Part shown: piece after piece, positions 11,234-22,777 of the stretch
Layout: every line of letters starts with the position of its first letter
Numbering within the stretch: position 1 is the first letter of the stretch
NCBI GenBank assembly: GCA_947652605.1
Contig: OX393578.1
Coordinates: 56,737,415-56,801,414 of the forward strand
DNA from: Elmis aenea
Lineage: Eukaryota; Arthropoda; Insecta; Coleoptera; Elmidae
DNA length: 64,000 nucleotides
Reading direction: 5' to 3'
Notes under the pieces: generated by a model
Told to the model about the DNA's origin: nothing
Database searches by the model: none
The model's input: the letters and a program-made list of their open reading frames with translations, nothing else
Program-made: the position numbers and the translations under genes

Positions 11234-12056
11234 CAAGCCAAAGGGCATGTTATGCACTTATTTGCAAAAACACAATTAGAAAGAGATTTTAATAATAAAA
11301 GAATCTTTATAGTGTCCGAAATCCATGCAGCGTTAAAAGCTCTTGGCTCGTCGGAAGTAGACTCAGAACTTGTTCTGAACTGCATCTGGGCACTTAAAGA
11401 GCTAGGAACTGGTATGGTTCCCAATCCCAAGGCACACTAATATACCAGGGAACAAGAAGGCAGATCGCCTAGCCAAAATTGGCAGCGAGACACCTTTCTT
11501 CGGGCCAGAACCCGCAGTTGGTACATCCTATGGAACAGCCAAGCGGTGTCCTAATGACATATTAATTCTTCTTAATCGGTTCCTCTTGTACCTCTCGGTG
11601 ACATATTAATACAAGGGTATAATGCTTATTGGAAAAACGTTGCAGAACAAGCCCATTCTAAGGCTCTTATCAATAGTCTTAAAAGAAAAGACAAAACAAA
11701 TGCTCAGGATGAGCAGAGAAGACATCAGAGCAGCCATAGGAATCGTCACAGGACACTGTGGGCTAAACAAACACTTCTACATAATAGGGCTCTTAGAGAT
11801 AATGTGATGAAGAAGAGAAAATTCCTCTTCACGTAGGTAATATGCCAGTGTGAAGGATTCGCCCCCTATCGGCGTAGACTTCTGGGGATGGAAAAAGCCA
11901 ACCAAGAAGAGTTATGAAAAACACCGTTAAAGAAAATCTTAAAGTTTTTTAGAAACATAGGGCTCCCTTAAGGGGCTATCACCAGAGGGTACAATAGACC
12001 AATAGGTCCCAGTACAGGAACCCGAAAGGAGACCGCCTCCTCGGAAATAATAACAA
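11234..12056 (+). pseudogene. RNase H-bearing non-LTR retrotransposon, 3' fragment (copy 2)
   Basis: Same family as 6174-6786 but longer at the 5' side. It reads AALKALGSSEVDSELVLN (RNase H helix), then TNIPGNEKADRLAKIGS, ETPFFGPEPAVG, MLRMSREDIRAAIGIVTGHC and GMEKANQEE. The position where family members usually have a catalytic Ser-Asp-Ser reads VSEIH, so an active-site aspartate appears to be lost. Several frameshifts are present. The 3' tail is GGAAATAATAACAATAAGG. An 8-bp TSD, TAAGGTTT (11226-11233 and 12057-12064), is possible but weaker than that of copy 1. A 33-bp foreign insertion sits at 11567-11599. Confidence 0.8.
11567..11599 (-). mobile_element. 33-bp non-LTR 3'-end insertion with 11-bp TSD
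   Basis: GACATATTAAT occurs immediately on both sides (11556-11566 and 11600-11610). The related copy at 6.37 kb has the uninterrupted sequence ATGACATATTAAAACAAG. The 33 inserted bases match, with few changes, the extreme 3' end (minus strand) of the RTE/Proto2-like elements at about 57589 and 16012 (TCTTAATC.G.TCTCTTG pattern). It is therefore an extremely 5'-truncated retro-insertion. Confidence 0.85.
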
Positions 12057-12064
12057 TAAGGTTT

Positions 12065-13295
12065 TGTCCTTAAAGTTCCGATTTAGGGCCTTGCAACTTT
12101 ATTTATTGTTAAAAATATAATTTGCTTTTGATGACAAAGGTGAAGCTGTTGGGCGATATATTTTACAGCTCTTCTAAAGATTTTTTTCCAGTGGATAAAA
12201 TATTGGAACAACGCTGGAAGTGTGTGCCTTTAGAAGCAAGTTGGGTTGACAATAAAATTTCGATGTAGCCCTTTGTCGTTTTTGATGTTTAGAGTAATTG
12301 TTTATTGTTTTTTTCTGGGATTAAAACGTTGCCCTAAAATTATACGCCAAGTTATAAATTTTTGTTTAATTTTGCTAGTAAAGGGCGTCCTGAACTCTTG
12401 AAATTTGAAAATTAAATTTATGTATTAGAGAAACCTTTTGAAATATAATACTAATATAATTATCCGACTCTGTATACCGAAATTGCAACTTGGTTAAATT
12501 CTTTATAGAATCACGTCTGTTTGCTGCAAATATTAAATTGGACCGATCATTTTAGCAGTACGTGCAAGCTTCAGTTTTGTGATTAATATCTCTATAGTGC
12601 TTCTATGTGAAATTCGATGAACCTAAATTGAATTTGATTCGTGTTCGTACATCACTGACGTAATTAAGGGTTCCCTTTTCAAAATAGTGTAAATGGAATA
12701 ATAATTTTTGACAGTATGTGCTTGGAGGGTAATTGGAATTAGTATTTGATTACAAGGGATATTTTCAATGCCCTTCGGAGCAGAATTATTTCAGTGATTC
12801 AAAATGTTAATTCAGTTACGCAAATCTCTTATGTTTACAAACTAAATAATCGCTGGGTTATGAACTGTTTCTTTTAAATGAAAGAATTATTAGTAAAAAG
12901 ATGTATAATATTCAATGAATTTTGCTGCAAGTTTGAGTTTTAGGTGTTGATATGATATTAAAATTTAAAAGTTTGCGGTATTGTAGTTGTTATGTTAAAG
13001 ACAATTTTTCTTCTCAACGAGTCATACAAAGTTCTAATTTTATTTAAGCATTGCTAGAAGTTGGCACACCTCTGTTTAAAATTTTATATTACCATAATTC
13101 ATTTATGAAACTTTGTAAACTGATTAAAACTTTGTTTGTTCTGTAAGAATTGGAAAACTACCCCATTTACTTAACTGGATACACGTTATAACTTGGTAAT
13201 GGTTAAGGAACAATGTCAGGCTCGTATATCTATATTCTCGTTTGTTTAAATTATTGAAACGAGTATTTGTGTAATGTAAATATGTTTTTTTATTC
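12065..13295. other. No recognised gene
   Basis: AT-rich; no supported coding or repeat feature seen. Confidence 0.45.
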
Positions 13296-13302
13296 GGTTT
13301 AA

Positions 13303-14824
13303 GCGGGGCCTTCGTTATACTAGCGGGCCGGCTCATAGCATTTTAGAGTGGTGGGGATAAAGGCCGATGCTGAACATACTTTGCTATGATACTACATGCC
13401 TGGCTATAGAATATAACGTAAATTATTACGTAGTAATTAAATATTACTATCTTTTATTGCTATTTATAATTTATAATTTATAATTTATACAAAACAAGTT
13501 TTATAAATGTACATTTTCTAATTCCCATTATACGTTTATAATTTTCTTAAGTTTTTGTTTACTTTTTCTTTACGTTGATCATTTATTAATTTTCAATAAT
13601 TATTTTAAAATATATTGGAAAATATTGAAATACATTTATTTACAATTAATTCACTACTGTTACATTTACAATTTATTATTTCTACCAAATTAATTTCTTG
13701 TACATAATCTACACTTAATTTTAATAATAATATATCGTTTTGATTTTTTACTTTCAAAGAAATTTCTTCATATATTTCGCTTATTAAAACTTGAAAAACT
13801 TTATATATAGCACACAAACTTTTAACAATTAAGTCTTTTGGGATTTTTAACCACCACGATCTAGATCATTTATATATAATAAACATTCACAATTTTCATA
13901 ATTTGGTAGAATTTTATCCTCTGTTAGATAATTAAGACAAATTTTACATTTTATTGCAACTTATTTATCGTATATCCTCCAATATAAATCAAAACCATCA
14001 ATTCATTGCTTGGTATATCTATAACGTCAATATGTCGATCTATATCCTCAAATAATTTGTCTAATTCGTCAATATTAGCTGCATTTTCATTGTCAGTTTG
14101 TGATAAATCAAAAATTAGGCTCAAATAAATATTTTATCAATAATAGTAACGTATTGCAAGTATGTGTTAATCAAGAAAATGGTTTGTCAACTTTCCGTTT
14201 CGTTTAGCAATGTTATTAATTTCTAACTCATCCCATTTCTTAACCCATTCTACAAAATTTTTCAAAAATGCTAAGTTTTCATGTTGCAAGTTTGTTATTG
14301 GTTTTGCATATTGATCACGAAGACGTTGCCCTTTATATTTATATTTTTGCAATTTACAATTTTCTACCAATTAAAAATTAATTGCATAAATGTGATTCTA
14401 CCCAAAGCATTCATTTTTAAATCACTTTGGAACATTTTCAAAGCAGTAATGTTCTTTTCGTCAAAGAATTGTGATACATTTTTTCGTTGAATTCCTATGG
14501 GACTTAAGACTAGCTTGCTTAAGGCAGGTGCAGTTTTAATTACATTAGAATTTTCTGAATAATAAAGTCGCTTTCGGTGTGAAATTTTAGTTTACAAATA
14601 CCTATCGATTGATACTATTGAACGATGTTATCCATGAAGAACACTTAGTATGATTATAGATGTTGGAGATACAAAATTTTCTTTAATTATCTCGTTTTAG
14701 AGACCAGCAAAGACATTAAAACGTACCGCAAACATGAGCAAATTATGAACGGTCGGCCTTTATCTCCACCAATTTTCTCGCATTTTGCTGTAAGGAGTCG
14801 GCCCGTTAGTATAACGAAAGCCCC
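13303..14824. mobile_element. Decayed P-superfamily transposon
   Basis: Inverted ends: GGGGCCTTCGTTATACTA on the left (from 13305) and, complemented, GGGGCTTTCGTTATACTA on the right (to 14824). Similarity continues for about 70 bp, including GATAAAGGCCGA. GGTTTAA directly borders both sides (13296-13302 and 14825-14831), and the eighth base differs (G/A), fitting an 8-bp target duplication. Between the ends the minus strand carries a broken transposase resembling the P/THAP9 group. P elements are known to make 8-bp duplications. The classification combines ends, duplication and protein remnants, and is reasonably but not fully secure. Confidence 0.65.
13840..14566 (-). pseudogene. P-element/THAP9-like transposase remnant
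   Basis: Minus-strand blocks in order: LSKLVLSPIGIQRKNVSQFF then EKNITALKMFQ (compare the 'f.kM.V..A.Q.fS..va.al' region of P-type transposases as I remember it); KGQRLRDQYAKPI...ENLAFLKNFVEWVKKW (14167-14370), resembling the stretch before the final catalytic part; IDIPSNELMVLIYIGGYTINKL (about 13955-14020), like the 'YI.GY.a.KL' motif; and YENCECLLYINDLDRGG (about 13845-13900), like the Cys-rich 'L..LDRGGL' motif. Each is separated by stops or frameshifts, so no product is made. No THAP zinc finger was found: the N-terminal third appears deleted. Alternative: another hAT-like transposase, but GYTINKL plus DLDRGG favours P. Confidence 0.55.
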
Positions 14825-14886
14825 GGTTTAAACAATCATTGAGAAAGATTACTTTTTGAAGCATATATGTCAGATACATCTTCACC

Positions 14887-15201
14887 TTGAAAATAAAATT
14901 CATACTATGGCACGACCATCTTAATGGAATAGATGAACATACTGCCCAAAAATTTCTTGAGTACAGAGCAACAGCTACAAAAAAGGTTTTGGAAAGCCGA
15001 AGAAACACAGCAAAGACCAATCGCAATCAAGGAAATAGTCCAATAACCGTGACGTACAATGCTCTCCAAGACATTGCAGATGAAGAAGAGCAAGAAGAAA
15101 GCCACTTATACTGCTCCTTCATATTTTCTTCAGCAATACATTTTTATAATCGTTTTAAGATTGAAGTAGGAATACTCCAGATATTAAACTTAGTCAACTA
15201 A
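14887..15201 (+). CDS. Hypothetical ORF, 104 codons
   Basis: The frame just outside the P-like element reads as a charged protein: LEYRATATKKVLESRRNTAK, then IADEEEQEES, then a hydrophobic tail. The first ~75 residues look protein-like in composition (charged, few runs), the remainder less so. No family was recognised. It could be the end of a transposase or a host exon fragment, or chance. No promoter or splice evidence could be evaluated. Confidence 0.25.
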   Translation: MKIKFILWHDHLNGIDEHTAQKFLEYRATATKKVLESRRNTAKTNRNQGNSPITVTYNALQDIADEEEQEESHLYCSFIFSSAIHFYNRFKIEVGILQILNLVN

Positions 15202-16005
15202 TAGCACATATTACAAACCAATTTCACAATGGCTTTAATAACTAGTGCGTAAAGGATAAATACACTTTATCGTAGCAATAAAACAGTAATGACTTCCAAA
15301 GCAACGATTTATTAATCCGTAGTATTTGTTATAGGTCAACATAATATAGAGTTGTGAATTATTGTGAAAATGGAAAGCTTTCGTACAAATTAATTTCGAG
15401 AAATGTGGAGGAGCTAAGCAAACTTCGATCACGAATAAATGCCGTCTTTGGTAAACTATAGTACAGTTTAAACTTCGACTGTATACTAACAGCAATTATT
15501 AATTCTCCGACTTCGAGTTTAATGCAAACATGTAGTTAATGTAATCGAATTTTATAATAAGAGGTATATTTATTCGAATGGGTTTTGTGTGCAGGAATTT
15601 TTTAATTAAAATTCTTTTAATTAAATTTGGAGGACCATTTAGTTTTGCGCTTAAAGTGGCAAGTTTATATTGGAAAAATTGCTGTGTGCGTAAAAAGGTC
15701 TTTTAATTGTTTGTTTTTTTGAACACTGGGCGTGGTTTTTTATTTTTAGCTTCACCGGATCTCTAGTAAAGTTTAAAGTTCGAATTTTTAAAATACCTAA
15801 AACATTATGTATGTAGGGAAAATTAATTTTGCTTAGTTTAATTTTGCAGAAATAATCATATTAATAATAATGTAGTACTTCCACTATTCAATTTTTAAAA
15901 TCAAAAGGTTGCAATTAAGTATTTTTTATAAGAGTTAACATTTTGACAACCCATGTAACACGCAATTTAAAAAGAGGTTACATTAGTTATGTAGCATTTT
16001 TCTTC
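15202..16005. other. No recognised gene
   Basis: No supported feature seen. Confidence 0.4.
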
Positions 16006-16011
16006 TTTTTA

Positions 16012-16508
16012 ATCGGGTTCTCTTGAACTTTTCGGTGTCAAGATATGTTTTCCAAGTTCTTGATTATGTTATCCGTCTTTGTCTGGTTGGCTAATTGTGG
16101 CACATCTCTCCAGATGACTGCTTTTTTTTGCTAGTTTATGTATCACTTCCTTTGCTCAATTTTTTTTTGTCTTGTTCTACTTATTTTTCCTTCAAACTTC
16201 GTTTTTGCTTCCAGTTTTGCGTACATGCTTTCTCGTTTGCGTAGTTAAAGTCCCAGACATCTTAATTGGTTTGTCTCCTTTTTCTTACTTATGTTTTTTA
16301 CTTCTGATTTCATAGTTGCTTTCTTACCAAATAGTCGACATCCTTCTATTCTTTTCAAATCTATCATCTCCTAGGTCTGTATAATTGCTTTTGCTTTATT
16401 TTAGTGTCCAAGTTTCTGAACTATAAGTAAGAATTGGTACGTACTCTGCCTTAAACATTAGCGTCTTAGTTTCTTTTGAGATCTCCTTCTTACGTATCAA
16501 GCATTTAT
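16012..16508 (-). pseudogene. RTE/Proto2-like retrotransposon, 3' end
   Basis: The minus strand reads LIRKKEISKETKTLMFKAEY and VPILTYSSETWTLK, the usual 'Y.pvLtYg.EtWtl' block after the thumb, followed by degraded C-terminal sequence and LDTEKFKRTRLKRR at the terminal end. Many stops. It shares its 3' terminus with the fragment at 57.6 kb and with the 33-bp insertion at 11.57 kb, so all three are one family. Confidence 0.7.
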
Positions 16509-16603
16509 TAGTGGCGTGTTACAACCTTTGTGAGGTAAAACATATTTTTCTTGTTTATTTTTGCGTATTCATATTAAGAGATAAAATAGATACAGGTAGA
16601 ATG

Positions 16604-16870
16604 GGGCTACTTGGGACAGTTTCAACATTTAAAAGCGTGTACCACGTTCATTTTTTAATTAAAAACTTTGAATTTTTTTATGTAATTGGGTGAGGTGCCA
16701 ATAAACAATATTCTATATATAAAGTAAATATATATGTATATATACAAGATAGCAACAAAAAAAACTTTCTGTCCCAAGTAATACTTAAGACCGGGCAACT
16801 TGGGACACACATCAATTTCAGTAGTTTGACTCAAGTTTAGCCTATAAAGTCCTACTTGGGACAGTTATAT
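16604..16870. repeat. Cluster of ACTTGGGACA motifs
   Basis: CTACTTGGGACAG occurs near 16609 and 16852, AACTTGGGACAC near 16797, and the complement CTGTCCCAAGTA near 16770. The arrangement recalls terminal plus subterminal repeats of a TIR element, but paired ends with a target duplication were not found. Confidence 0.45.
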
Positions 16871-17299
16871 TATATTTTTTATATTAAATTGATCTTTCAC
16901 AATTATCCAGCATGAAAAAAAATATCAAAAATAAAGAAAATAAAACCTTTTTCATTTTCTGTGGCTGCTTATTAGTTCAAAGTGATTAGTAACAATGATG
17001 AATGGGTGTTTCATTTTTGTGTTAGATTAAATAAAGATTTATTATTTAACGGACCCAACACAGTATTATCCTTATTTATTTTAGTCTCTCATACAAAATA
17101 ATGTTTTGTTTTGACTATTTCGAGATGAATTTAATATAAAATTAATTGAAGCAGTATAGAAATGGGATTCGCTATACCTGAAACGGCTTCTCTGCATAGT
17201 TTTCACCACTATAAAGATATTTATCACTTACAAGCTTCTGTACAGGGCCGCAATAAACTAAAAACATATAGCAGAATTGCACAAGGTAACATGGCCATA

Positions 17300-17560
17300 C
17301 GGTATAGGGTAACTGCCATAGTTATTGGCCCCCTTAAGCAAAATTTCATATGCAAGTGAGATAATTAATTAATTTTTCGATATTAAAATATAAAAACTGA
17401 ACTGTAGTGTAGACCAATAAACTTATTTTCATATTTAAAATTCGAATTTGATGTATCATAAGTTTTTAATGGTAAAAATAAATTATTTTTAAAAGACTAC
17501 GCAGTTTGTAGTTATTGGCATGTCTTTCATAGTTATTGGCCCTGCACGTATTGGCATTCA
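17300..17560. repeat. Cluster of TAGTTATTGGC motifs
   Basis: CATAGTTATTGGCCC occurs near 17318 and 17529, with GTAGTTATTGGCATG near 17510, and GTATTGGCATTC follows. All are in the same orientation. Probably the eroded end of a TIR element of the same general style as 4294-4895; not proven. Confidence 0.4.
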
Positions 17561-19085
17561 CAATAGTTCTTTTGATAATTTCTCCCAAAATATTAACAAT
17601 ATTTATTGTTTTCTTGTAACTGTGCATTTAAGATACCAGATACCAAAATAATTCCTAATAAATAAATGGGGTTTAGGTAAACAAAATTTTATTTTAACTA
17701 AAAGTACATTCTATTATAAATATATAATTACCATGAAGACAAATAAGGTAACTAAAAATATATAGTTGATCACTGTTAAATAAAAATTCTATTTTCTATT
17801 TCAAAAATTTTCAGTCTTACGCTTTGCTTCTTCTTTCTTCTTTACACAGTCTTTGACTGACATGTTTTACATGTGAAGACTACGAATTTGTTATTTATTT
17901 CAATATACATCTCAGGTGCTATTTTCTGCAACGTGTTACATTTTATTCCAAAATTGTGTTTGTTTTCTTTCCGAATATGCCTGGCATGTATTTAAAACTG
18001 GCATTTTCTATGGATTTTGAAAGTTTTCACTGTTGTCTACATCTGGAGAAAACGCAAATTACAAAACAATGCCCATTTCCTAACAATTCTTTACGTTTCA
18101 TAAGCGTGTGCACCCTCAAGCAAACCAAATCAATTAGGAACCTTAACCAGACTTGTTCTTTTAAATGTTTTGTTGACGATCGCATTCTAATTTGTTTCAG
18201 AATGATAGGAAAAGTTTCGCAGCACGAGAAAAGAATTATTCATTAAAAACTTTAAAGTTGAATGCATTTTATTTGAAAAGTTTTTATCGTTGATCTGTTT
18301 TCGAAATGTTTCATTTGATATAACAGAAATCAAATGAATTCGGAGCATTTTAATTACTTTTGTGTGTGTTTTATTGAAATTTAAGGAGTTTTTATGTTTG
18401 AAAAGGTTGAATTCTGAAGTAGAGTTGCATAGAATTAAATAAGCTTCGTGCAGTTGTGCTGTTAATTAACCTGGTGAATCTGAGGTAAATTTATATGTTG
18501 ATTAGTACTCGATTGTAACTTTTGCTGATCCTCTTGGGGTTACCAGGATACACTTTCTTTTGTTTAAAGCGAATAGTAATGAAATTCAGGGGCTCTTAAA
18601 CTTTTAGTATTTTATTTGAGCAGGATTCGAGTGGCTTTTGGGTAGCTTTTATGCTGATCGAAGGATTTAGATTTTATGTAGCGAGCGAAATTCAAGAGTT
18701 GCAAATCTACGCTCTATCCTCAGCTAACAACAAACAATATTCTGCTTCATTCCCGCTCAGAAAATTAACCAAGCATTTTACGTTGGAAGTCAATATACAA
18801 TGTCGGAAAGTTACCGTTATCTGTGAACGTAAAATTTAAGTATCTAAACTGAAATCAGTTCTCATTCATTTTGAGTAAAAGGAAATGCCGCGGATACTCA
18901 GGCGTCTTGTAATAAGCATTCAGACGAAGAAGAACGTTTTTAGAGGTATTTAAGGACTAACGCAAGCATTCTCGACGAGTTTTGATTGTGGATGGTAGTG
19001 GAGGCTTTTTTAAATTAGGTTTAATACGCCAAATTGCTACTTAATATTAAAAACATTGTTTGTACCTGCTCAAAATCGTTGCTTA
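17561..19085. other. No recognised gene
   Basis: A 96-codon plus frame at 17956-18246 is Cys/His-rich and shows no family match. The opposite strand shows CKTC-like spacing near 17860, but it is broken. Nothing could be annotated. Confidence 0.35.
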
Positions 19086-19790
19086 TACGAGGGTAATCCC
19101 AAAAATAAGGTCTCCAAGTTTTTTAGAAATAAAAAAACGTTTATTTTCAATAATTGATACATTATCATAAAGCTTGAATATTCTTCTATTTTTCTTAGTA
19201 ACCGCCATTTCAGTCGATGCATTTTTGTAGGCGCTGTGGCAGTTTTTGTATGCCAATGTTATACCAGCTCGCCGCCATGCCGTTGAGGAAGCGTCGAACC
19301 GTTTCTTTCACCTCGTCATCGTCCCTGAAGCGCGCTCCGGCCAAATGTTCTTTCAACTTAGGAAACAAGTGGTAGTCTAGTCACTTGGTGTCAAGTCCGG
19401 ACTGTAGGGTGGGTGGGTGATATTGTTCCATCCAAACTCTTGCAGGAGAGCGGCGTACAGGCGACGTGGGGGCGAGCGTTGTCATGGAGAAGGCACACAC
19501 CCTTGCTCAACATTTCTCTTCTCCGGTTCTGAATTGCCAGTCTTAGTTAAGGAACTAAAATGCAGAGATTATGGAGAGTGATACTCCCATCTGTAAGCAT
19601 GGTTTGATCAACCTTCGCGACTGTCTCGTCGGGAACTGTCTCCCGCTTGTTTCTTCGTTCCATGCGACCAGCTGTAAACTCCCTACACCACTTGCGGACG
19701 TTTTTAACATCCATGCACGACTATCCACACACTTCCGTCACTTGGCGTTGAATTTCGATTGGTTTAACGCCTTGACATAAGAAATTCGTT
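19086..19790 (-). pseudogene. DD34D mariner transposase, internally deleted
   Basis: Minus strand. The N-terminal DNA-binding part reads GVKPIEIQRQVTEVCG then MDVKNVRKWCREFTAGRMER and PDETVAKVDQTML. The sequence then jumps, by an internal deletion, to GVCLLHDNARPHVA and, after a 2-base frameshift, EFGWNNITHPPYSPDLTPSD. The second and third catalytic aspartates are about 34 residues apart, as in mariner. The region with the first catalytic aspartate is deleted. The 3' terminus lies at 19086 with ACGAGGGTAATCCCAAAAAT preceded by TA. No matching inverted repeat was seen on the other side, so the 5' end is lost. Confidence 0.85.
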
Positions 19791-20464
19791 AGTAAATAAT
19801 TGTGCATTATCATCTTTAATAAAATTGGTTCAGGCCATACCTCGTAATTTAATTTAACATTAGGTAAGCCAAAGAGTAAAACCGTGCCAAATATTAGGAA
19901 TGACATAAAAAATTTCTAGCAACTAAATATTTTACGAAGTTCTTGTTTATTCCTACAAAAATTCCATTTAATTTAAGTTTTAGCTCAATAAATGTGTAAA
20001 TTGTTATCGTAAATTTGTTGGTGATAACTGTTTTGTAGCTATTAATATGTAGTTGTCCATTTATTTGCTTTATAATAAACAAAAAAAAAGATTGAAATAT
20101 AGTAGTGCAATCGGGTATTCATCTAAAATACTTACTGAATCTGTATTGATTTTCAATTATTTTTGCGTGTTTGCCTATATGGTGGTCGTTTCATGGAAAT
20201 TTTATGGTTTTCGTCTAACGGAAACATTGATTCAAACGTATATTACCGATTGCATTAGGACTGGACCGTTTATAAACCGATTGCTTTGGTTACAAACGCA
20301 TATAAAATACTGATTTTAACGGTTATTCCCAACGCTGGACACTATTTAAATCGGCTTCATTTACAGTTTTAAAAATTGTATTTACAATAAAGTCAATATT
20401 TTTAGTGTCATTTGAAATACACTAATAATTAACCTGCACACTACCGCACAGTCTCTGCTTTTAA
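19791..20464. other. No recognised gene
   Basis: No supported feature. An 86-codon plus frame (20053-20313) has no family resemblance. Confidence 0.4.
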
Positions 20465-20958
20465 ACTTTTGCTTAAACTAATTCAAAAGGTTGTACCCTT
20501 TTAAGTCTTCTTACTAATCCTGTAGTGTACAGGAGCTGGATCGCCTCGACGTTTACATGTTGATGGAGCCTTTCTTCGTGGCTCTTGACAAACTTCTTAT
20601 TGGTGTTGGTTGCAGTGTCCATGTTGAGGTCCCGATGTATGTCACTATTTCTGCAATACCAAGGTGCATCAGCGATGTTCCTTAGTGTTTCGTTCTGGAA
20701 TCTCTGGATATTCTGAATATTGCTCTGTTTGGTGCATCCCGATAGCTGTATCCCATATGTCTATACAGGCTTTAAAATAAAGCGAAAGTTTATTATGTAG
20801 GGACAAAGAGGAATTCCTCCCGATCAGCCAGTACATTCTTTATATCTAATACTGATTTCTTCTTTTTTTTTCTTGACGAGAGCCTTCCAGCGCAGCTTAG
20901 CGTCCAATGTAATACGTAAGAATTTTGCTGTGTTGGAGTATGGAATTTGTTTATTATA
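20465..20958 (-). pseudogene. Jockey-like ORF2, C-terminal segment (split copy)
   Basis: The minus strand reads YNKQIPYSNTAKFLRITLDA then KLRWKALVKKKKEE, DAPWYCRNSDIHRDLNMDT, HEERLHQHVNVEAIQLL and RRLKRVQPFELV, the Jockey C-terminus. It is the downstream half of the copy continued at 22778-23240; the two halves are separated by a 1819-bp foldback element. A frameshift lies near 20780. The 3' end carries the family tail with CAGTCTCTGC near 20450. Confidence 0.85.
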
Positions 20959-22777
20959 CAGGGTGAGTCACGACGGACGCGTCGGAGTTTTATGGCAAAA
21001 CGGTTTATATTTTCCAATTTCTGTCGCTGTTAGATTATGTAAGTCAATAAGGGCTACATTTTAAAAATATTTTCAAATATACAGGGTGCTCCAAAAAAGA
21101 GTGCCATATCAAAGTTATACTTTTTTTATAGAACACACTGTATATTTTTACATTTTTGGATTCCTTTTTAAATTTAATTCAAAAAATGTATAAGATTATA
21201 TGGGTCTAAAGTCAACCGTTCTCGTGAAAATTGCATTTTCATGAAAATACAGTATTTTCAAAAATTTTCAACATTTAAAAACTTTGAGAAGTCTGAAGAA
21301 ATACGCTTGGAGATAAGATTGACAATAGATTATGTAACACTTTGCACCACCTACATTTTTAATATATTGTACAGGGCGTTTTTTACGCTTGTTCAAACTT
21401 GTGAAACTTTAAACATCGATAACTCATTTTTTTTAAATACAACACCCTATATTTTTTTACACCATCTTATAGAAAATTTAATTTTCTTTCGAAAACATTC
21501 AGGCTGTTTGTCACCTAAAATTGATATTTTCCGAGATATCGCGATTTTATTGTTAATTAATAGGACAAAGTAATATTTTCAAGTAGGTTATGAAGGTAGA
21601 CAGCGGTAATTTGAAACAATTGAAAGAAAAAACAAGAAACGTATAATTTTGTCGTTTGCCTACACATTTTTGACATTTTTTTATAAGAAAGTTGTAGATT
21701 TACCATTTTTACGTTTAAATATAGGTTTCTCATCATGGCCATAATATTTTTCATATAAGTGAGTTTGATCGTTTGCCAATTCCTAAAAACCGATTGATAA
21801 TGTATTAGGTACGAGAACGGAACGCTGATTTAAAAAAAAAGTAATACTGACTTGTTTAATTTTACATTTAAAAGAAAAAAACATGGTTGGTACTGTTTTC
21901 GGTAGTGTTGTTGTATCGTATCGCAAACAGACAAAAAATGGTTTATAGGATTTAGTAGTTATCTTATAACACTGGTCCAATAAATAAATGCATAAATAAT
22001 TTTAAAAAATCTCTATTTAAACGTAAGTATGGTAAAACTACAACTGTTCTATAAAAATATGTCAAAAGTGTGTAGGCAAACGACAAAATTATAAGTTTCT
22101 TGTTTTTTCTTTCAATTGTTTCAAATTACCGCTGTCTACCTTCATAGCCTACTTGAAAATATTACTTTGTCCTAATAATTAACAATAAAATCGCGATATC
22201 TCGGAAAATATCAATTTTAGGTGACAAACATTCTTAATGTTTTCGAAAGAGAATTAACTTTTCTATAAGACGGTGTAAGAAAATATAGGATGTTGTATTT
22301 AAAAAAAATGAGTTATCGATGTTTAAAGTTTCACAAGTTTGACTAAGCGTAAAAAACGCCCTGTACAATATATTAAAAATGTAGGTGGTGCAAAGTGTTA
22401 CATAATCTATTGTCAATCTTATCTCCAAGCGAATTTCTTCAGACTTGTCAAAGTTTTCAAATGTTGAAAATTTTTGAAAATACTGTATTTTCATGAAAAT
22501 GCAATTTTCACGAGAACGGTTGACTTAAAACCCATATAACCTTATACATTTTTTTAATTAAATTTAAAGAGGAATCCAAAAATGTAAAAATATACAGGGT
22601 GTTCCATAAGAAAAAGTATAACTTTGATATGGCACTCTTTTTTGGAGCACCCTGTATGTTTGAAAATATTTTTAAAATGTAGCCCTTATTGACTTACATA
22701 ATCTAACAGCGACAGAAATTGGAAAATATAAACCATTTCGCCATAAAACTCCGACGCGTCCGTCGTGACTCACTCTG
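20959..22777. mobile_element. Foldback element A1 (CAGGGTGAGTCACGACGG ends) in TATATA
   Basis: Very long terminal inverted repeats: about 740 bp at each side (20959 to ~21700 and ~22050 to 22777) around a 350-bp centre. Ends are CAGGGTGAGTCACGACGGAC and, complemented, CAGAGTGAGTCACGACGGAC. TATA borders both sides (20955-20958 and 22778-22781). Inner copies of the terminal motif occur in the arms (TACAGGGTGCTCC, ACAGGGTGTTCC). Removing the element together with one TA restores the Jockey frame across the junction (...VPINL / YNKQIPY...). No transposase frame is in this copy. Element A2 (36947-40044) is the same family in inverse orientation. Confidence 0.85.

Noticed and set aside
17956..18246. 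Cys/His-rich 96-codon frame as zinc-finger protein
   Set aside because: Cysteine and histidine spacing does not repeat as in C2H2 or other fingers, and the reverse strand is broken.
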